64,000 bases of DNA from Pyropia yezoensis (GCA_009829735.1 CM020618.1:36680894-36744893); one strand, 5' to 3'; positions 31,110-42,737 are shown, counted from the first letter of the stretch. The notes: a model not told the origin generated them from the letters alone. Translations and numbers: made by a program.

Positions 31110-34100
31110 GTCGAGGACCGGCGGGCAGTGTCCCCGACGCACCCTTGCCCAAACGACCCGCAAGACGTAAGATCACCAACATCCTAAGCAAAACCCATCG
31201 GCACTATGAGATCGCAGCCTGTATCGGCACTGGGCTAGCGAGTATGCGAAGCTTAAGGCCCATACTTGACACCGGGGCAGGTGTCAACCTCATCCGACCG
31301 GATTTCTTGCCGCCACATTGGCGTGATCACGCGACAACTCTGCACAATGCCCCGCACATGGTTGATGCCAATGAGCAAACGATCAACGCACCACAAGGCA
31401 TCCACCTGTTCATCGACACCGGGGGGGTTCAAGCCTTAGAACGGTTCTACGTTACCCCAAACCTGTCGGTCAAATGCATCCTCGGCACCGAGTTTGTGGA
31501 CAAGCACGTGGAGTCAATCTGGCCCCGACTCAAACGTATCGTTTGGCAATCCTCGAACGATCGTTCGACGGCTCACTCTCCCATCTTGGGCATCCAGTAC
31601 AACAATGTTATGGAACCACAATGGTCCGAAGGATCATCCAAGGTACGCGCGTGTAAGCAAGCACGAATTAACGGTAAAACCGAACAATGGATCATGGCCA
31701 GATGTGAAGTACCCGGCCTGGTTACGCTGCAGCCAAACGCACGTCTTTGCAGACACAAGTCAATGGCAATTGCCCGAGGAGTTGCAACAGTTCACCCGAA
31801 CGAACCATTCCTGGTGAAGGTGTGCAACTTTGGGCCAGACATGACCATCATCCGAAAGGGCAGCATCGTGGCGTTCGCCGAACAACACCTCGGTCAAGTA
31901 CACACGGCTCCAACGGAGAAAGATGACCCGGCGGCGCCGAAGGACGAGCAAACAAAACCGTCACTCGACGACATCGACCTTCAAGATGCGCCAGAATATG
32001 TGCATGCGCAAATCAAGACGATGCTGGCCAAACACGGCAAGATGTGGGACGGGACTCTCGGAGTCATACACGCTACTGAGCACGCCATCGTCACCCCACT
32101 AGGGGTCGCCCCCATACGAGCTCAACCATACCGAACCGGTGCGTTCAAACGGGCGATCATCGTCGACCAGATCAACAAGATGTTGAAGCTCAAGGTTATC
32201 AAACCAAGCCACAGTGACTGGGCCAGTCCCGTCGTCATTGTCCCGAAGAAGAACGGGATGGCCCTGTTCTGCGTCGATTATCGACGATTGAACAGCGTCG
32301 CCAAGAAGGATGCGTACCCACTTCCTCGTATGGAGAACTGCCTTGACTCCCTCGGAGACGCCAAGGTCTTCACGCCTCTCGACTGCACTGCCAGGTATTG
32401 GCAAATACCCCTGCGAAAGGAGGACCAAGAAAAGACTGCCTTCACGACGCACTGCGGCATCTTCGACTGGACGACAATGCCATTTGGCTTGACCAACGCG
32501 CCGGCAACTTTCCAACGAGCCCTGGATATTATCCTGTCCGGACTCGAGTGGCAATTTTGCCTAGTTTACTTAGACGACGTTATTATATTTTCGGCAACTG
32601 CCAAACAACACATCCATGATGTAGACACCGTCCTCACCCGACTTAAGAAAGCGGGCGTTACCCTCGATCTTGAGAAGTGCAAGTGGTTCTCCAACGAGGT
32701 GGAGTACCTCGGCCACAGCATAACGCCTGGCAAACTCCACGTTCTAAACAAGAACACGGAGGCGCTGCGTCACGCGACCTTCCCCAAGACCAAGACCTAA
32801 CTCAAGAGTTTCCTCGGCATGTGCCACGTCCACCGACGACTTGTAGTCGACTTCACTAAGCGAGCACGACCGCTGAACGCGTTGACAAAGAAGGAAGTCC
32901 CACCGGACTTGGCGCCACCCTCAGATGAGGAGCAGACCGCCTCCGAAGACCGCCGTGACGCCCTGGTGCACCCTCCCATCTTAGCCTTACCAAAGGCCGG
33001 ACGTCAACTGACACTGGATGTCGATGCAAGTGCGTATCAACTTGGGTGCACGCTGCTCAAATCGGACGATGACGACAACCTACAACCAGTTGGTTATTGG
33101 AGCCGAGCACTCAACACAGCAGAGCTCAACTACTCCACAGCGGAGAGAGAATGCCTAGGCATCGTGTGGGCTGTCCTAAAATTGAGGCACATTCTCGAAG
33201 GTCATCGCTTTGTGATCCGCTGGGACCACCAGAGCCTTAGCTGGATATGCAGCACTGCCGATTCAAGCGGGCGACTAATGCGATGGCGTATGCGCCTAGC
33301 GGAGTTTGACTTCGAATTCAAGTACAAGCCTGGTGCCAGTCACCACTTGCCTGATTTCCTGTCCAGAGCGGACAACAACGCAGCCACTGAACCCATCAAC
33401 GATGACATTCCATGCCTGGCGGTTGCCCAGACGGCACACGGCGTTCAAACCCATGGGTACACGGGTACGTCCGACCCGACTCCCGTCGACTACTACGATG
33501 TCATAGACAAGCAGCAATCGGATGATTTCTGCAAGTCAATCATGGACAGCATCGCCAAAGGAGGTCACAAGTCGTTCATCATTGACGACGACAACGCGCT
33601 GCGTCGCAAGACACCTTATGGAAACCAACTGGTCATACCCAAGTCGCAACAAGAAAACATCTTGAAGCTCCAACATATGGCGACCACCGCCGCTTACCCG
33701 GGCATGAACAAGATGTACTTCACCATGAGAAGAAAGTTCTACTGGCCGTCCATGATATCTGATATCCAAAGCACTATCACCAACTGCACCACTTGTGCAC
33801 AAAACCGGTTGGCGCTGCGAAAGCATACGACACCACTCACCCTGTTCCCAGCTTCGGAACCATTGACCGAATTGTCAATTGACATCCTTGGCCCGTTGCC
33901 TGCGAGTCAGAGCGGAAACCGCTTCATGTTGGTCATTACCGACCGGTTCGCCAAGCTCACCAAGTGCATAGCACTGAAGACCATCACTGCCATCTCGGTT
34001 GCATCCGCTGTTATTGAGCACTGGATCGCGTGCTACGGACCCCCGGACAAGATCTTATCCGATCAAGGCCCACAGTTCATGTCGAACTTATTCATCGCTG

Positions 34101-35629
34101 TGATGAAGGTACTCGGTGTGGAGACGGTGCGCACTACCGCGTACCACCCGCAGACCAATGGTCAAGTGGAAAGGTACAATCGTACGATTGCTACCCAACT
34201 TCGACACTACGTCACGGAAGACCCCAAGCGCTGGGACGAGCTTCTGCCCGTCCTCACCATGACTTACAACAGCCAACCACATCGGTCCACAGGACTGGCA
34301 CCATTCGAAAAGGTCATCCCACGTCGCGTGCCGAACTTGTCAGTCCGCAACTTGCCACCTGGCACACCCCTCAGCCCGCGCGGCACGCTGAGTGACGGCT
34401 CCCCACTCGCAAAGAAGCGAGAGTTCATGGCCCGACTGAGACTGCAGATACCTGCCGTCGTTAAAGCGCTAGCAAAGACACAACAACGTTACAAGCGTAA
34501 CTTCGATGCCCACATTGGGGATCGCAACCGTAAGATCAAGATCGGTGACTATGTCTACACGACAAACCACCAACGAGCTAATGAGCTACAGAGCAAGGCC
34601 ATTGGGCCCTTCATCGTCGTCGACGCCGACGAGTCAACGTTCGTCATCGACGTCGATGGAATTGAGAAGTGCATCAACAGCGACCACGACACTGCGGCAC
34701 CACGCCCGGACGACGCGGAAGCGTCCGCACCACACCCACTGCTCGATGGGTTTGACAAACCACGACCCGAGCCGACTGTCCACGACGAGTACGTCATCGA
34801 CAAGCTCGTGTCTCATCGTAAGACCGGTGATTCCTACGAATTCAAGGTGCGGTGGTATGGCTATACCCCCAAGGATGACACGTGGGAACCGGTTGAAAAT
34901 CTGCCACGTAACTTAGTCATTCGACATTCGAGGTCCAAGAAGGTAGAAATACCTGGATACACGTGGCGAGAACCACGCAAGCCAAACACCAAGGTTGCCT
35001 TGGCTACTGGACTTGCCGCGCTCACTTGCGCTAGCGGCACTATTTGGCAACCCAACATCCTCGCGGTCTACGTCGACCCATGGGGGGTGGTACAGGCTAA
35101 TGTCCAATGGGACAACGCGGACCGCTCTGTTCATGAGAACATTCCTGTGTACTACATGAAGTCAACACTGCCTTCGGCATGTCGGAACTTTACCTTCCCC
35201 ACATGGGGACCACTCGGAGAACTCCCGGAACTCACAAGGCACTGTGGCCGGTTAAGTTACCAACCCGAGAAGCACGTCTCTCCGAGCGAGCAACCCCACT
35301 CACAAGCCACCTGCCTGAGGATACCCCCCATCCACACTCTCGACCAAGTGGTCACAGAATTACAACCTAGTCCAAAGGACACACTCCTGGTCACCCCACG
35401 CTGGGAAGACGCCGCGTGGTTCTCAAGAGCCAAATGGCCTTGTCAAGAATCTAAGATACTTCGACCAGTCCCAGCGTCGGACACAACGACAACGGAATGG
35501 GCCAAACTGCCTTCATGTTCAAACAAAAACATACAAGCCAGCTCTACAAGCCAAATGGCCACCGCAAGTACAAACAAGACTAACATAAGCCGTGCGGCAA
35601 CACTGTCACCACCCCACCCCCTCCCTTAA
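31094..35629 (+). pseudogene. F pol: PR-RT-RH-IN-chromodomain plus extra C-terminal domain
   Basis: In the -1 frame relative to gag, overlapping it by about 16 nt. Protease: PILDTGAGVNLI. RT: VIVPKKNGMALFCVDYR, LDCTARYWQIP, LVYLDDVIIFS. One TAA at 32798-32800 replaces a Gln that other families have before SFLGMC; otherwise the frame runs 32819-35629. RNase H: TLDVDASAYQLG. Integrase: first zinc His region is HMATTAAYPG, losing the second His, but CTTCAQNR is kept; catalytic blocks SIDILGPLP, LSDQGPQF and NGQVERYN are intact. A chromodomain follows (YVIDKLVSH, KVRWYGYTPKDDTWEPVENL). About 230 further residues carry PPIHTLDQVV and TLLVTPRWEDAAWFS, absent from D3. The stop overlaps the antisense ORF stop. 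Confidence 0.9.
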
Positions 35630-37563
35630 TCACCTCCAACATGACGACGCCGCGAACCCTCGTCAAAAGACGAACTGCGCGAGCGCATGCGCCGGACCGG
35701 CGCACGAGGCACACCCTCCTCCTCTTCATCCGACACTGGACGACGAAAAACGCCAAGAATGGCACCAACATCCACACGACGAGGGCTCGCCTCCCTTGCC
35801 TCCACCGAGGGCGCACGCCGCAGCTCGCTGAGCACGCTATCGCGAATGCGAGACGGATCCGCCAACCGGGAAGTCGTCAGAACCAAAGCCTCAACTGCCT
35901 CCGACTCAGTCATCCCACTGACCCGACGAAGAACGTCATTAAGTTCACCGGTCTGACGAGACCAAGCAATGGCCAACGCCACAACCGTTGCACCGCGAGG
36001 GACCACGTTGTCGGCCAAGTCACTCACCCGGTCAGTACCTAGGAGGGCAACAGCACCAACACAGGCCCTTTCCGACGGCCATATCGGCTCAGTGCCGCCC
36101 GTCCCACGGGACACAGGCGCGACAACACCGGGGTTGGCACGGTCACTTGACCCTACAGCAGCCAGCGGCGACGGCGAACGAGACGCGCCCCGCACACGAC
36201 GACTGGTCTCTCGACCACGACCACGAACACGCCCCGGTGCAGACAACTCGTCACCTCCCACCCATGAGGCATCGTACTTCCAGTCGAACGCGCCGCAAGG
36301 CTGACGGAGAACAAAGCCATACTTGGCTGCCGCGTCCAACTTGACGTAGACCTGGCGTGCCGCCTTGGTGCGATGATCCCGTCGACGGACGTCGGCAACG
36401 ACAGTCGTCCACGGGAACACGGATTGAGCCTCGCCCATGCGATGGTACGTCGACAGACGCTCGTCACCTCCGGGCCCGTCGGCGAAGCGGCCCATTTCCA
36501 ACCCGTCAAACCACTCGGTTACGTGGTCCGGCAACCAACAGAATAGTCCGTCATGGACAAGTCAATGGATCCAAGCTGCCAGCAAGAAGCAGTAGTACTC
36601 GTCATATACGACGCCCCAAGCCGCGTTGTCCGCATTCTTAAGCCCATTGGCTACGTACGAGAGAGCCGGCGGTGTCTCCGTGTACGGGCCGTACTCGGCC
36701 CACCACGACGGGCGCAACGGAAGCCAACGCTTCAAGTCGAAGAAAGGGCGCGCACGAACCAAGCTTGATGCCCAACCCAGAGCCAGTAGGCCACGGCGCT
36801 CAATGGACGCCAGGTCACACGACCTACGAAGACGAGTTGAGGTCGTCGGATCCCGGAACGGGTTGGGAAGTGAACAGGTCGAAGGACCAAAATCAACATC
36901 CGCTGGACGAACTCCATGAACCACCTTGTCAGCCAGCATCGACAGATACTCCTCCAGCCCGTGGTCCTCCGCGATGGGCACATCAAGCCGGTCGGCCAAC
37001 TCGCGGGCCAAGAACACGGCCGAAGGCCACAGCCGGCGGAGACGGCCGAAGTTGTTGGCCGCGACCACAAAGGTCTCGATCTGCCCAACACGAAAGGCAA
37101 GCGCCCAAGCATACAAACACCGATGATAAGGGTGAAGACCACCACCCGCCCCGTATCGCAACAACTCGTTGCAAAACGACAAGACCTCGTATGACTGCCG
37201 CTCCGGCCCTTGACGGCCAAAGTCGGCATGACCGTGCACGTCTGATACAGACTCCCCTTCGTAGAACCGTCCGTCAATTGACGCATCCCGGAAGTTGGAC
37301 AACGGCGCCCACCGCGCGTCGCGGATGCGCTGCAAGGCCAACACCCAATTGGTGCGCGCGGCTTCCATCAACGGCGGGTCCGCCACAAACCCGACACCAT
37401 CGACCATGTGGGTCGCCCGTGGGCTTTGGTACCACCCCATCACCGGCCGAGCGGCACCCGCGCACCCATCCTCTGGAGCCCAAGCCTCACCACTGGCCAC
37501 CGCCGGAGCAATCTCATCCGCCATACCGGCGATAGCTTCGAGCAACAGCCCCGCCGGCCGCAC
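35626..37563 (-). pseudogene. Antisense ORF of element F, one nonsense codon
   Basis: A minus-strand frame from ATG 37563 to TAA 35628-35626, 645 sense-length codons with a single in-frame TGA at 36564-36562. Both halves are otherwise open. Shared landmarks with the D3 antisense protein: GWYQSP (43-48), LQRIRDARW (77-85) then NFRD, PSWWAEYGPY (285-294) followed by a Trp/Leu helix, RQVYVKLD (403-410) with VLRQPCG, an Arg-Gly/Arg-Ser region, a helical segment and an acidic PVSDEEEEG before an Arg/Ser tail. The distance from WW to RQ is about 116 residues here and 124 in D3. F has about 90 more residues between the first and second landmark. Function unknown. Confidence 0.72.
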
Positions 37564-37625
37564 TCCTTAGTCGCCGCGCCGCTTGGCCACTCACAAACGC
37601 CAATCGGCGGAGCGTAGCAATGTAG

Positions 37626-37781
37626 CTGACCTTGCCGCCTTGGCCGCCCTTGCCGCCTTGGCCGCCCTTGTCGCCTTGGCCGCCCTTGTCGCCTTGGCCG
37701 CCCTTGCCGCCTTGGCCGCCCTTGCCGCCTTGGCCGCACTTGCCGCCTTGGCCACCCTTGCCACCTTGACGCCTTGACCGC
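37626..37781. repeat. Minisatellite inside element F
   Basis: About 8 tandem units of an 18-bp repeat, CTTGCCGCCTTGGCCGCC on the plus strand, with a CTTGTCGCC variant. It lies between the antisense ORF start and the 3' LTR, so it would be in the leader of an antisense transcript. On the minus strand it could read as Gly-Gly-Lys/Gln repeats, but not in frame with the antisense ORF. Confidence 0.8.
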
Positions 37782-38206
37782 TCGTGCCGCCCTGGCCGTC
37801 TACTGGGCAACAGTCACCGTAGCCTGCGGCTTCTTAGTGCCAAACGGCGAAGCGTAGCACCGTGGCCAACTGTCCGTCAACCCGCCGCGACCAACAATCG
37901 GGGCGTCAACCCGGCGAACGACGACCTGTCGGCAGACGGGCGGTCCACCGACCAACGTCGAGACGCACCACGGTACCAGTGTGCCGGGCACCTATATGGC
38001 ACCGCCAACTGGCCCTCCGGCCAAGCACACACCACGCGAGCGCCCCACGGCCAGATGGCCCGGTGCCTCTTGAAGCACCGAATGCGCTGACGCGACCCCT
38101 CGCCACCGCACGATGGCGGGCGACCACGCAACTAGCCGCCACAACTGGCTGCAAGCTGCACCTGATCGTATCTCGCCGGGACGGCTCGAAGCTTGCAACG
38201 GGGGTA
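37782..38206. other. F 3' untranslated region
   Basis: No ORF of note. It ends in a short purine-rich stretch (AACGGGGGTA) just before the LTR, the probable polypurine tract. Confidence 0.5.
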
Positions 38207-38612
38207 TGTAGCATCTCCGCCCTCTGCACCGAATTCCGGTATTGTCTGGCAAGTAGCCCCCCTGACTGGTGGCCCCAACCTTGTCGGTATGGGCCCACTT
38301 GTGGCTCGCCCTTTGGGGGACTACTTTTGTTTTGTATTGTTTATCTGTCCTTGCCTTGGAGGGATCTTTTATGTTAATTGCCATGCTCGTAGCGATCGGC
38401 CATCCGGCCTCCGCTCGGTCGCTCGACCAGCATGTTATTTCGCCCTTACCTGCGACGTGGGGGCTCGCCACCGCCGTTCGGCCGGCGTGCTCCCCATCGA
38501 ACGTCTGAGAGCTGAAGGATTGTCTTCTTTGCCTTTACGGTAATAGCTGTCTCTTTGCCTTCCGGGCGTCGGTCGGTCCCATATCCTTTTATTGGTCAAC
38601 ACTTATTCCACA
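38207..38612 (+). repeat. F 3' LTR
   Basis: A 406-bp LTR, TGTAGCAT to TTATTCCACA, followed by the TSD GTGGT. It differs from the 5' LTR at only a few positions, which points to a recent insertion. Confidence 0.95.
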
Positions 38613-39461
38613 GTGGTGCTTGATCGGGTTTCGGGGTAACGCTGCCGGCCTGCTCTTGTCCCGGAGGTACGTGTAGGGCGGTTAGGTTGGATGCCAGTTC
38701 TTGTTGCAGGTTCAAGAGGTCCTCCTTGCTCATGGCACGGGCAGACCCTCGGTAAGGTTCTGCTGATTCAATTCGAGTGCCCTTGGCGAGAGTTATCGGC
38801 TTCCGGCTCACGTTGGCGATTAGCACCGAGAATGGGGTGTGCCTCTCCACCTTCTTGTGATGTCCGTGGGCCAAGTATAACCGGTGATTCGCCAGAAGTT
38901 CCTTACGTCCGTAGATCAGGCATTGACCCGTAGTCCGGGTGGTCACTTGAACATTGGTCTCCGAACGAGGAGGGAGGAGCACCGGTTTGAAGAGAGCCAA
39001 GGTAGAGGGTGAGATGCGGTCCGTCTTATTCTTGACTACACGAACCTTGGCGTCCAGATGCTCCAGCACCGGCGACACAAAACCATGGTTGAACTGCACC
39101 TTTCCTTCTCCGGGCAGGATACTCTTGACATGCTGCTTCTGGAGGTCCCAGCCTAGGATGAGGGGGACTGAGAGGGTCTTGACTACTCGAATTGGAAAAA
39201 GCATTGGTTCATTGTTGACGTAGATGGCGGCAGGAAGACGGCCAAGCGGTCGTAGGGTTTGACCCGAAGCGTCTACAATTCGGGTCTTGGTAGGAGCTCT
39301 TCAGGCATGTCGACGCCAGCCCGGAGGTAGCACGTTTTCGGTGATGACGCTTGGTCCGGCTTCCGTGTCAACCACCGGAGAAACCGCTTAGGGAGGGCTA
39401 CCCCCACACGCATACGAGCATTGATCTTGAGGTTTTCTTTACGCAGGACGAGCCAGGTCAC
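38613..39461 (-). pseudogene. Element C2 protease and pol 5' part
   Basis: Collinear with C1 9120-9900. It encodes the protease C-terminal half (LILGWDLQKQHVKSILPGEG) and continues without the C1 stop codon into the RT leader (TRIESAEPYRGSARAMSKED). The protease active-site region near 39350 reads DTEAG, not DTGAG. It is cut on the left by the F insertion and on the right by a lone D LTR. Confidence 0.8.
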
Positions 39462-39930
39462 TGTGGCAAAAACCTCTCGCACACGCGACACCCAAGTTGG
39501 GGCGGTGCACAAGGGCTGCCTCCCGTGTCGAGGGAATCGGAAGAAGTGCAAGTCGCACACACTCTATCCCTGTTGTGGGGCAATCCCCCCACTGACAAAC
39601 AAGAAGATGGTGCGTGGGCCAACAGTTTCTTGGTCGGGACGGGGAAGCAAGGCCAAGCCCCGCTGTCCCCCCCTTTATCCCCCCAGGGTCCCCTCAGAAT
39701 CTCGCCACTCAGAATCTCCCACCCCAGCACCTGCCCACCGGGCCACACGAAAATTCAAGACGATAAATGCAGAAAACCCTCAAATCCAAGTTGGATTTAC
39801 TTCTAAGCTAACTGTCCCAAACTTAGGGAATATGGACCCAAATGCCGGGGGAGGAACGGGTCAGGCTAGTGGCCGGCCGCCCCTTGCATGGCACGTGTTG
39901 CCCCCCTACCTGGGGGTCAATACTGACACA
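39462..39930 (-). repeat. Solo family D LTR with TSD
   Basis: A 469-bp D LTR in minus orientation with perfect 5-bp TSD GTCAC (39457-39461 and 39931-39935), inserted in the C2 protease region. This is the normal product of LTR-LTR recombination of a full element. Confidence 0.92.
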
Positions 39931-39935
39931 GTCAC

Positions 39936-41880
39936 CTTGAACACACAGGGTGTCCAGGCGGGTACCGGTTAAGCGGGTAACTGCCGTCGTTTCTGCTGGT
40001 ACGCAGGGGGAGAACGGGTAGAAGTGCCCTGCCGTCGGAGATTCGGGAAGATACTTGGGGAGAGCGCCTGCCCTAATAATTTCCCGGGTCCGACGATTCC
40101 TTGGAGGTCTCGGTCTCCAGGTCAAAGTCCGTAGGAGCTGCCTTGGCCAGAGCCTCCGTGATGCTCTGCAAAGTTGCCACCCGGATTGCGTGGACCTGTG
40201 CCTTGTCCGTATTTGAGGGTGCTCGCCGGTCCGCCCAGTTGACTGCCTTCGCAAACACCAGTCCTTGACGCTTGAGCTTCTCCTGGAGGTCCTTGGGGAT
40301 GGTCGGGCACTGGTAGGACATGTGGTCCTCCTTCTGGCACAGCCAACATGACCGAAAACGCTGGTTCTTGACCTGCTTGGGGGTGACTAAGAAAGGTTGC
40401 TCCTTAGAGACAAAGCCGCCCCACTTGTCTCCTGACACCACGGGTGAGGTCTCGCCAACTGCCAGTACTGGTGCAGGGCTATCACCTCCCTTATACTTGT
40501 CGGGTCCGGGACGAACTCGCGACAACGGCTTGGGAGTTGATACCATGGGAGGGCCTTGGCTTGCCGGAACTTGCCCTGGGTGTATGCCATCAGCTGCTGG
40601 AAGGTATGGTCTTGGTGTTCCTGGTCATAGTTCTCAGCATCCACTTGAAGATATTCAGGAAATCCTTCCGAGAAGATCATCTTGAGCCTGTCCTCAGGGT
40701 AAACGTTGCCACAAGCCTCGCTCATCTCCCGGACACGGCGGGCGAAGGCCTCAGGAATCTCTTGTCGTTCCCTGGTTGCCCGGTTCAACTTGCCCACTGC
40801 CTTGCCTGGGAGTCCGCGTCAGCATAGTTGGACAGGAGCCAGTTGACCGCTTCCGGGTAGCTCCCAACGGTACTCCCTACAATGTGTCCGGCTGAGTCTG
40901 GTAGAACCTGTGCGAACCGCTGTTCCGCTTCTCCGGTCATGAAGTTAACCAGGAGGTAGAGTGCCTTGCCCCCGGACACATCGTTATCGTTGCATGCCTT
41001 GACAATCCGGCGCACGAAGGCAACGATAAGCGCCGGCTTCTTCCCGGAAAACTTAGGATGTCCCCCTGAACTCGGCTGCATGTGCCGGTTCAGGGATGCC
41101 ATTTTCTGGGCCATCTTCCGGGTGTAACCTTGGTCTTGGTTCTCCAGCCGATAGTTACCCCAATACGTGACCTTGTTCAGGGTAGCATCCTTCACTTGGT
41201 GGGCAGGGAAGTCAAACTCGACTAGCCTGCGCCGGGTGGGACCAGGGGATGCGCCCCAGTCGTATCCCTCCTCAGAACTGGAGGAGCTGGTCTCGCTGGT
41301 GCTAGAGCGACGACGACGACGCCGCCGCCTCCGGCTGCTCCGGATACCGGTCTTGGAGCTCTCCGCCCCATTGGGTGCCAGGGGAGAAAAAGCTTGGCCG
41401 GTCCCAGGAGTCGAGGCCTCAGGGGGACCCGTAGAACCAGTCACAGCGGTGCCTTTGGCACTGCTAACGCCCTCAGGAAGAGGTGTATACACCCAGCTGC
41501 CATGTGTAGGTCCAGGAGTGAACACACCAGGGGCTATCCCTGGAAGTTGAGGAGTAGAACCGACAGGAGGGAGACGTCTGCTTCGAGCGGACCCAAACGC
41601 CGTTGACCCCGGGATGGCTCCCACAGGAGGGACAGCCGGGGGAACGGGGGCAGGAGGTACTTGGCCGCCCGTAGACTCCAGTCCGCGACCGGGTGTCACG
41701 CCCAGGTCTGCCTCGCCCATAGGGATAACGCCGGGCTGGGCAACGTCCCCCGCGGTGACCAGGGATGCGTCAGGGGACGCGGGGTCTACCCCTTCGGACA
41801 CCGTCGCGCCGGGGGGGGTAGCGATGTTGGTCTCTTGACGGCCACAGTCCAGTTGCCTGCGTGTCCAAAGATCGCAAGAC
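39936..41880 (-). pseudogene. Element C2 gag
   Basis: C-family Gag in three main frames: one to 40785, 40797-40387 and 40546-40073. The C1 start ATG (NMASLPG) is ATC here (NIATPPG). It contains an acidic Pro/Ser-rich N-terminus, an Arg-rich patch ([13 protein letters not shown]), a capsid-like part (SLNRHMQPS, VAFVRRIVKACND, FMTGEAEQRF) and a CCHC zinc knuckle CWLCQKEDHMSYQCP near 40330. It is less damaged than the C1 gag. Confidence 0.8.
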
Positions 41881-42013
41881 CACAACAGAGGGGTTGGGGA
41901 GCCAGGAATGGGATTCCCGTGAGCGGGTGCAAATAATTCCCAAACCACAGAAGAAGACAGAACAGGAACAACCCAACCGTTGCTCCCAGATGTCTCTTCT
42001 CAAGCACTCCAAA

Positions 42014-42599
42014 TCCCCTGCTGCTCCACGAAATATGTGGTATAAAACTCGATCCTCTCAGACACGTGTCAGTATCCCTCGGGGGAAAGGGACAGGTAAC
42101 ACAAAAAGGGAAACTACGAGAGTGGTATGCCTGTTGCCTCTCGTGCCTGCTCCCAGAGCGAACAGATACGCACGGTAGTGCACACGGGGAAGAGGAAAGC
42201 AAACGCGCAGTTGCCTTTTTCCTGAGGGAGCGGGCCAAGGGCGCCTCGCTGTCCCTCTTTACCTGCATCTGGGGGAGCCTCGGCACGTTGGCCAGGTAGC
42301 TCCCCCCATACCCCCGAGTGGCCCCAACCCGAGTCTAACCTCGTCAGGTCGGGGGCCACTATCACTACTAATTCTATTCCCACTCACTAATCTCACTCTC
42401 TCAAATCAAGTCCCTCACAAATATGCAAAAACCCATTAGAAATCCCTCTCTCACGTGTGGGTAGCGTAGTCCGCCGCATCCCAGTGCCGGGCACGGGCCA
42501 CGGCCGCCAACCATCACCACACGGCGGGAGAGTTCTGGCACCTGGTGCCCTCTGGTCGCAATCCCTGGTCGGCGTCAAGTCGGGGCCAGGGATGCTACA
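42014..42599 (-). repeat. Element C2 5' LTR and PBS
   Basis: The LTR runs from TGTAGCATCCCTGG (minus, from 42599) to TTATACCACA (to about 42036). A PBS-like CGTGGAGCAGCAGGGGAT follows at about 42031-42014. The outer end at 42599 interrupts a helicase-like ORF. The 3' LTR of C2 is lost beyond the telomere-like array. Confidence 0.6.
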
Positions 42600-42737
42600 G
42601 ACCCGCTGCGCATAGTCGATGGCGTGCGAGAGCACGGCCGACTGGCCGCAGCCTGTGCGTCCGAACAAGGCCACGTTCTTGCCGGACAAGAACAGCTCCC
42701 ACGCGCTCTGCTGGTACTCGTCCAGGTCGAACGACAT
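42600..42737 (-). pseudogene. PIF1-like helicase N-terminal fragment
   Basis: From ATG 42737 the minus strand reads about 46 residues: DEYQQSAWELFLSGKNVALF then GRTGCGQSAVLSHAIDYAQRV. This matches the start of PIF1/RecD-type helicases, a Q-like motif followed by Walker A. The Walker A lysine is Gln (CAG), so ATP binding would be impaired. The C2 LTR begins at 42599 and ends the homology. It could be from a host helicase or a helitron-type element. Confidence 0.5.

Larger units (their letters stand above)
28735..38612 (+). mobile_element. Element F: complete Ty3/gypsy chromovirus-type retrotransposon
   Basis: This is a 9,878-bp element with two 406-bp LTRs and a perfect 5-bp TSD GTGGT (28730-28734 and 38613-38617). 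It is inserted into the pol gene of C2: the flanks rejoin in frame to give the C-family reading PDQAPPRKPNV. Order: LTR, PBS, gag, protease-RT-RNase H-integrase-chromodomain plus extra C-terminal domain, antisense ORF, minisatellite, LTR. Damage is light: one nonsense codon in pol and one in the antisense ORF. Confidence 0.95.

Noticed and set aside
36672-37535. Plus-strand ORF of 287 codons opposite the F antisense ORF
   Set aside because: Pro/Thr/Arg-rich with no motif, whereas the minus strand shares motifs with D3.
37514-37810. Collagen-like Gly-Gly-Lys/Gln protein from the minisatellite
   Set aside because: Produced by translating an 18-bp tandem repeat; not in frame with the antisense ORF and no independent gene signals.
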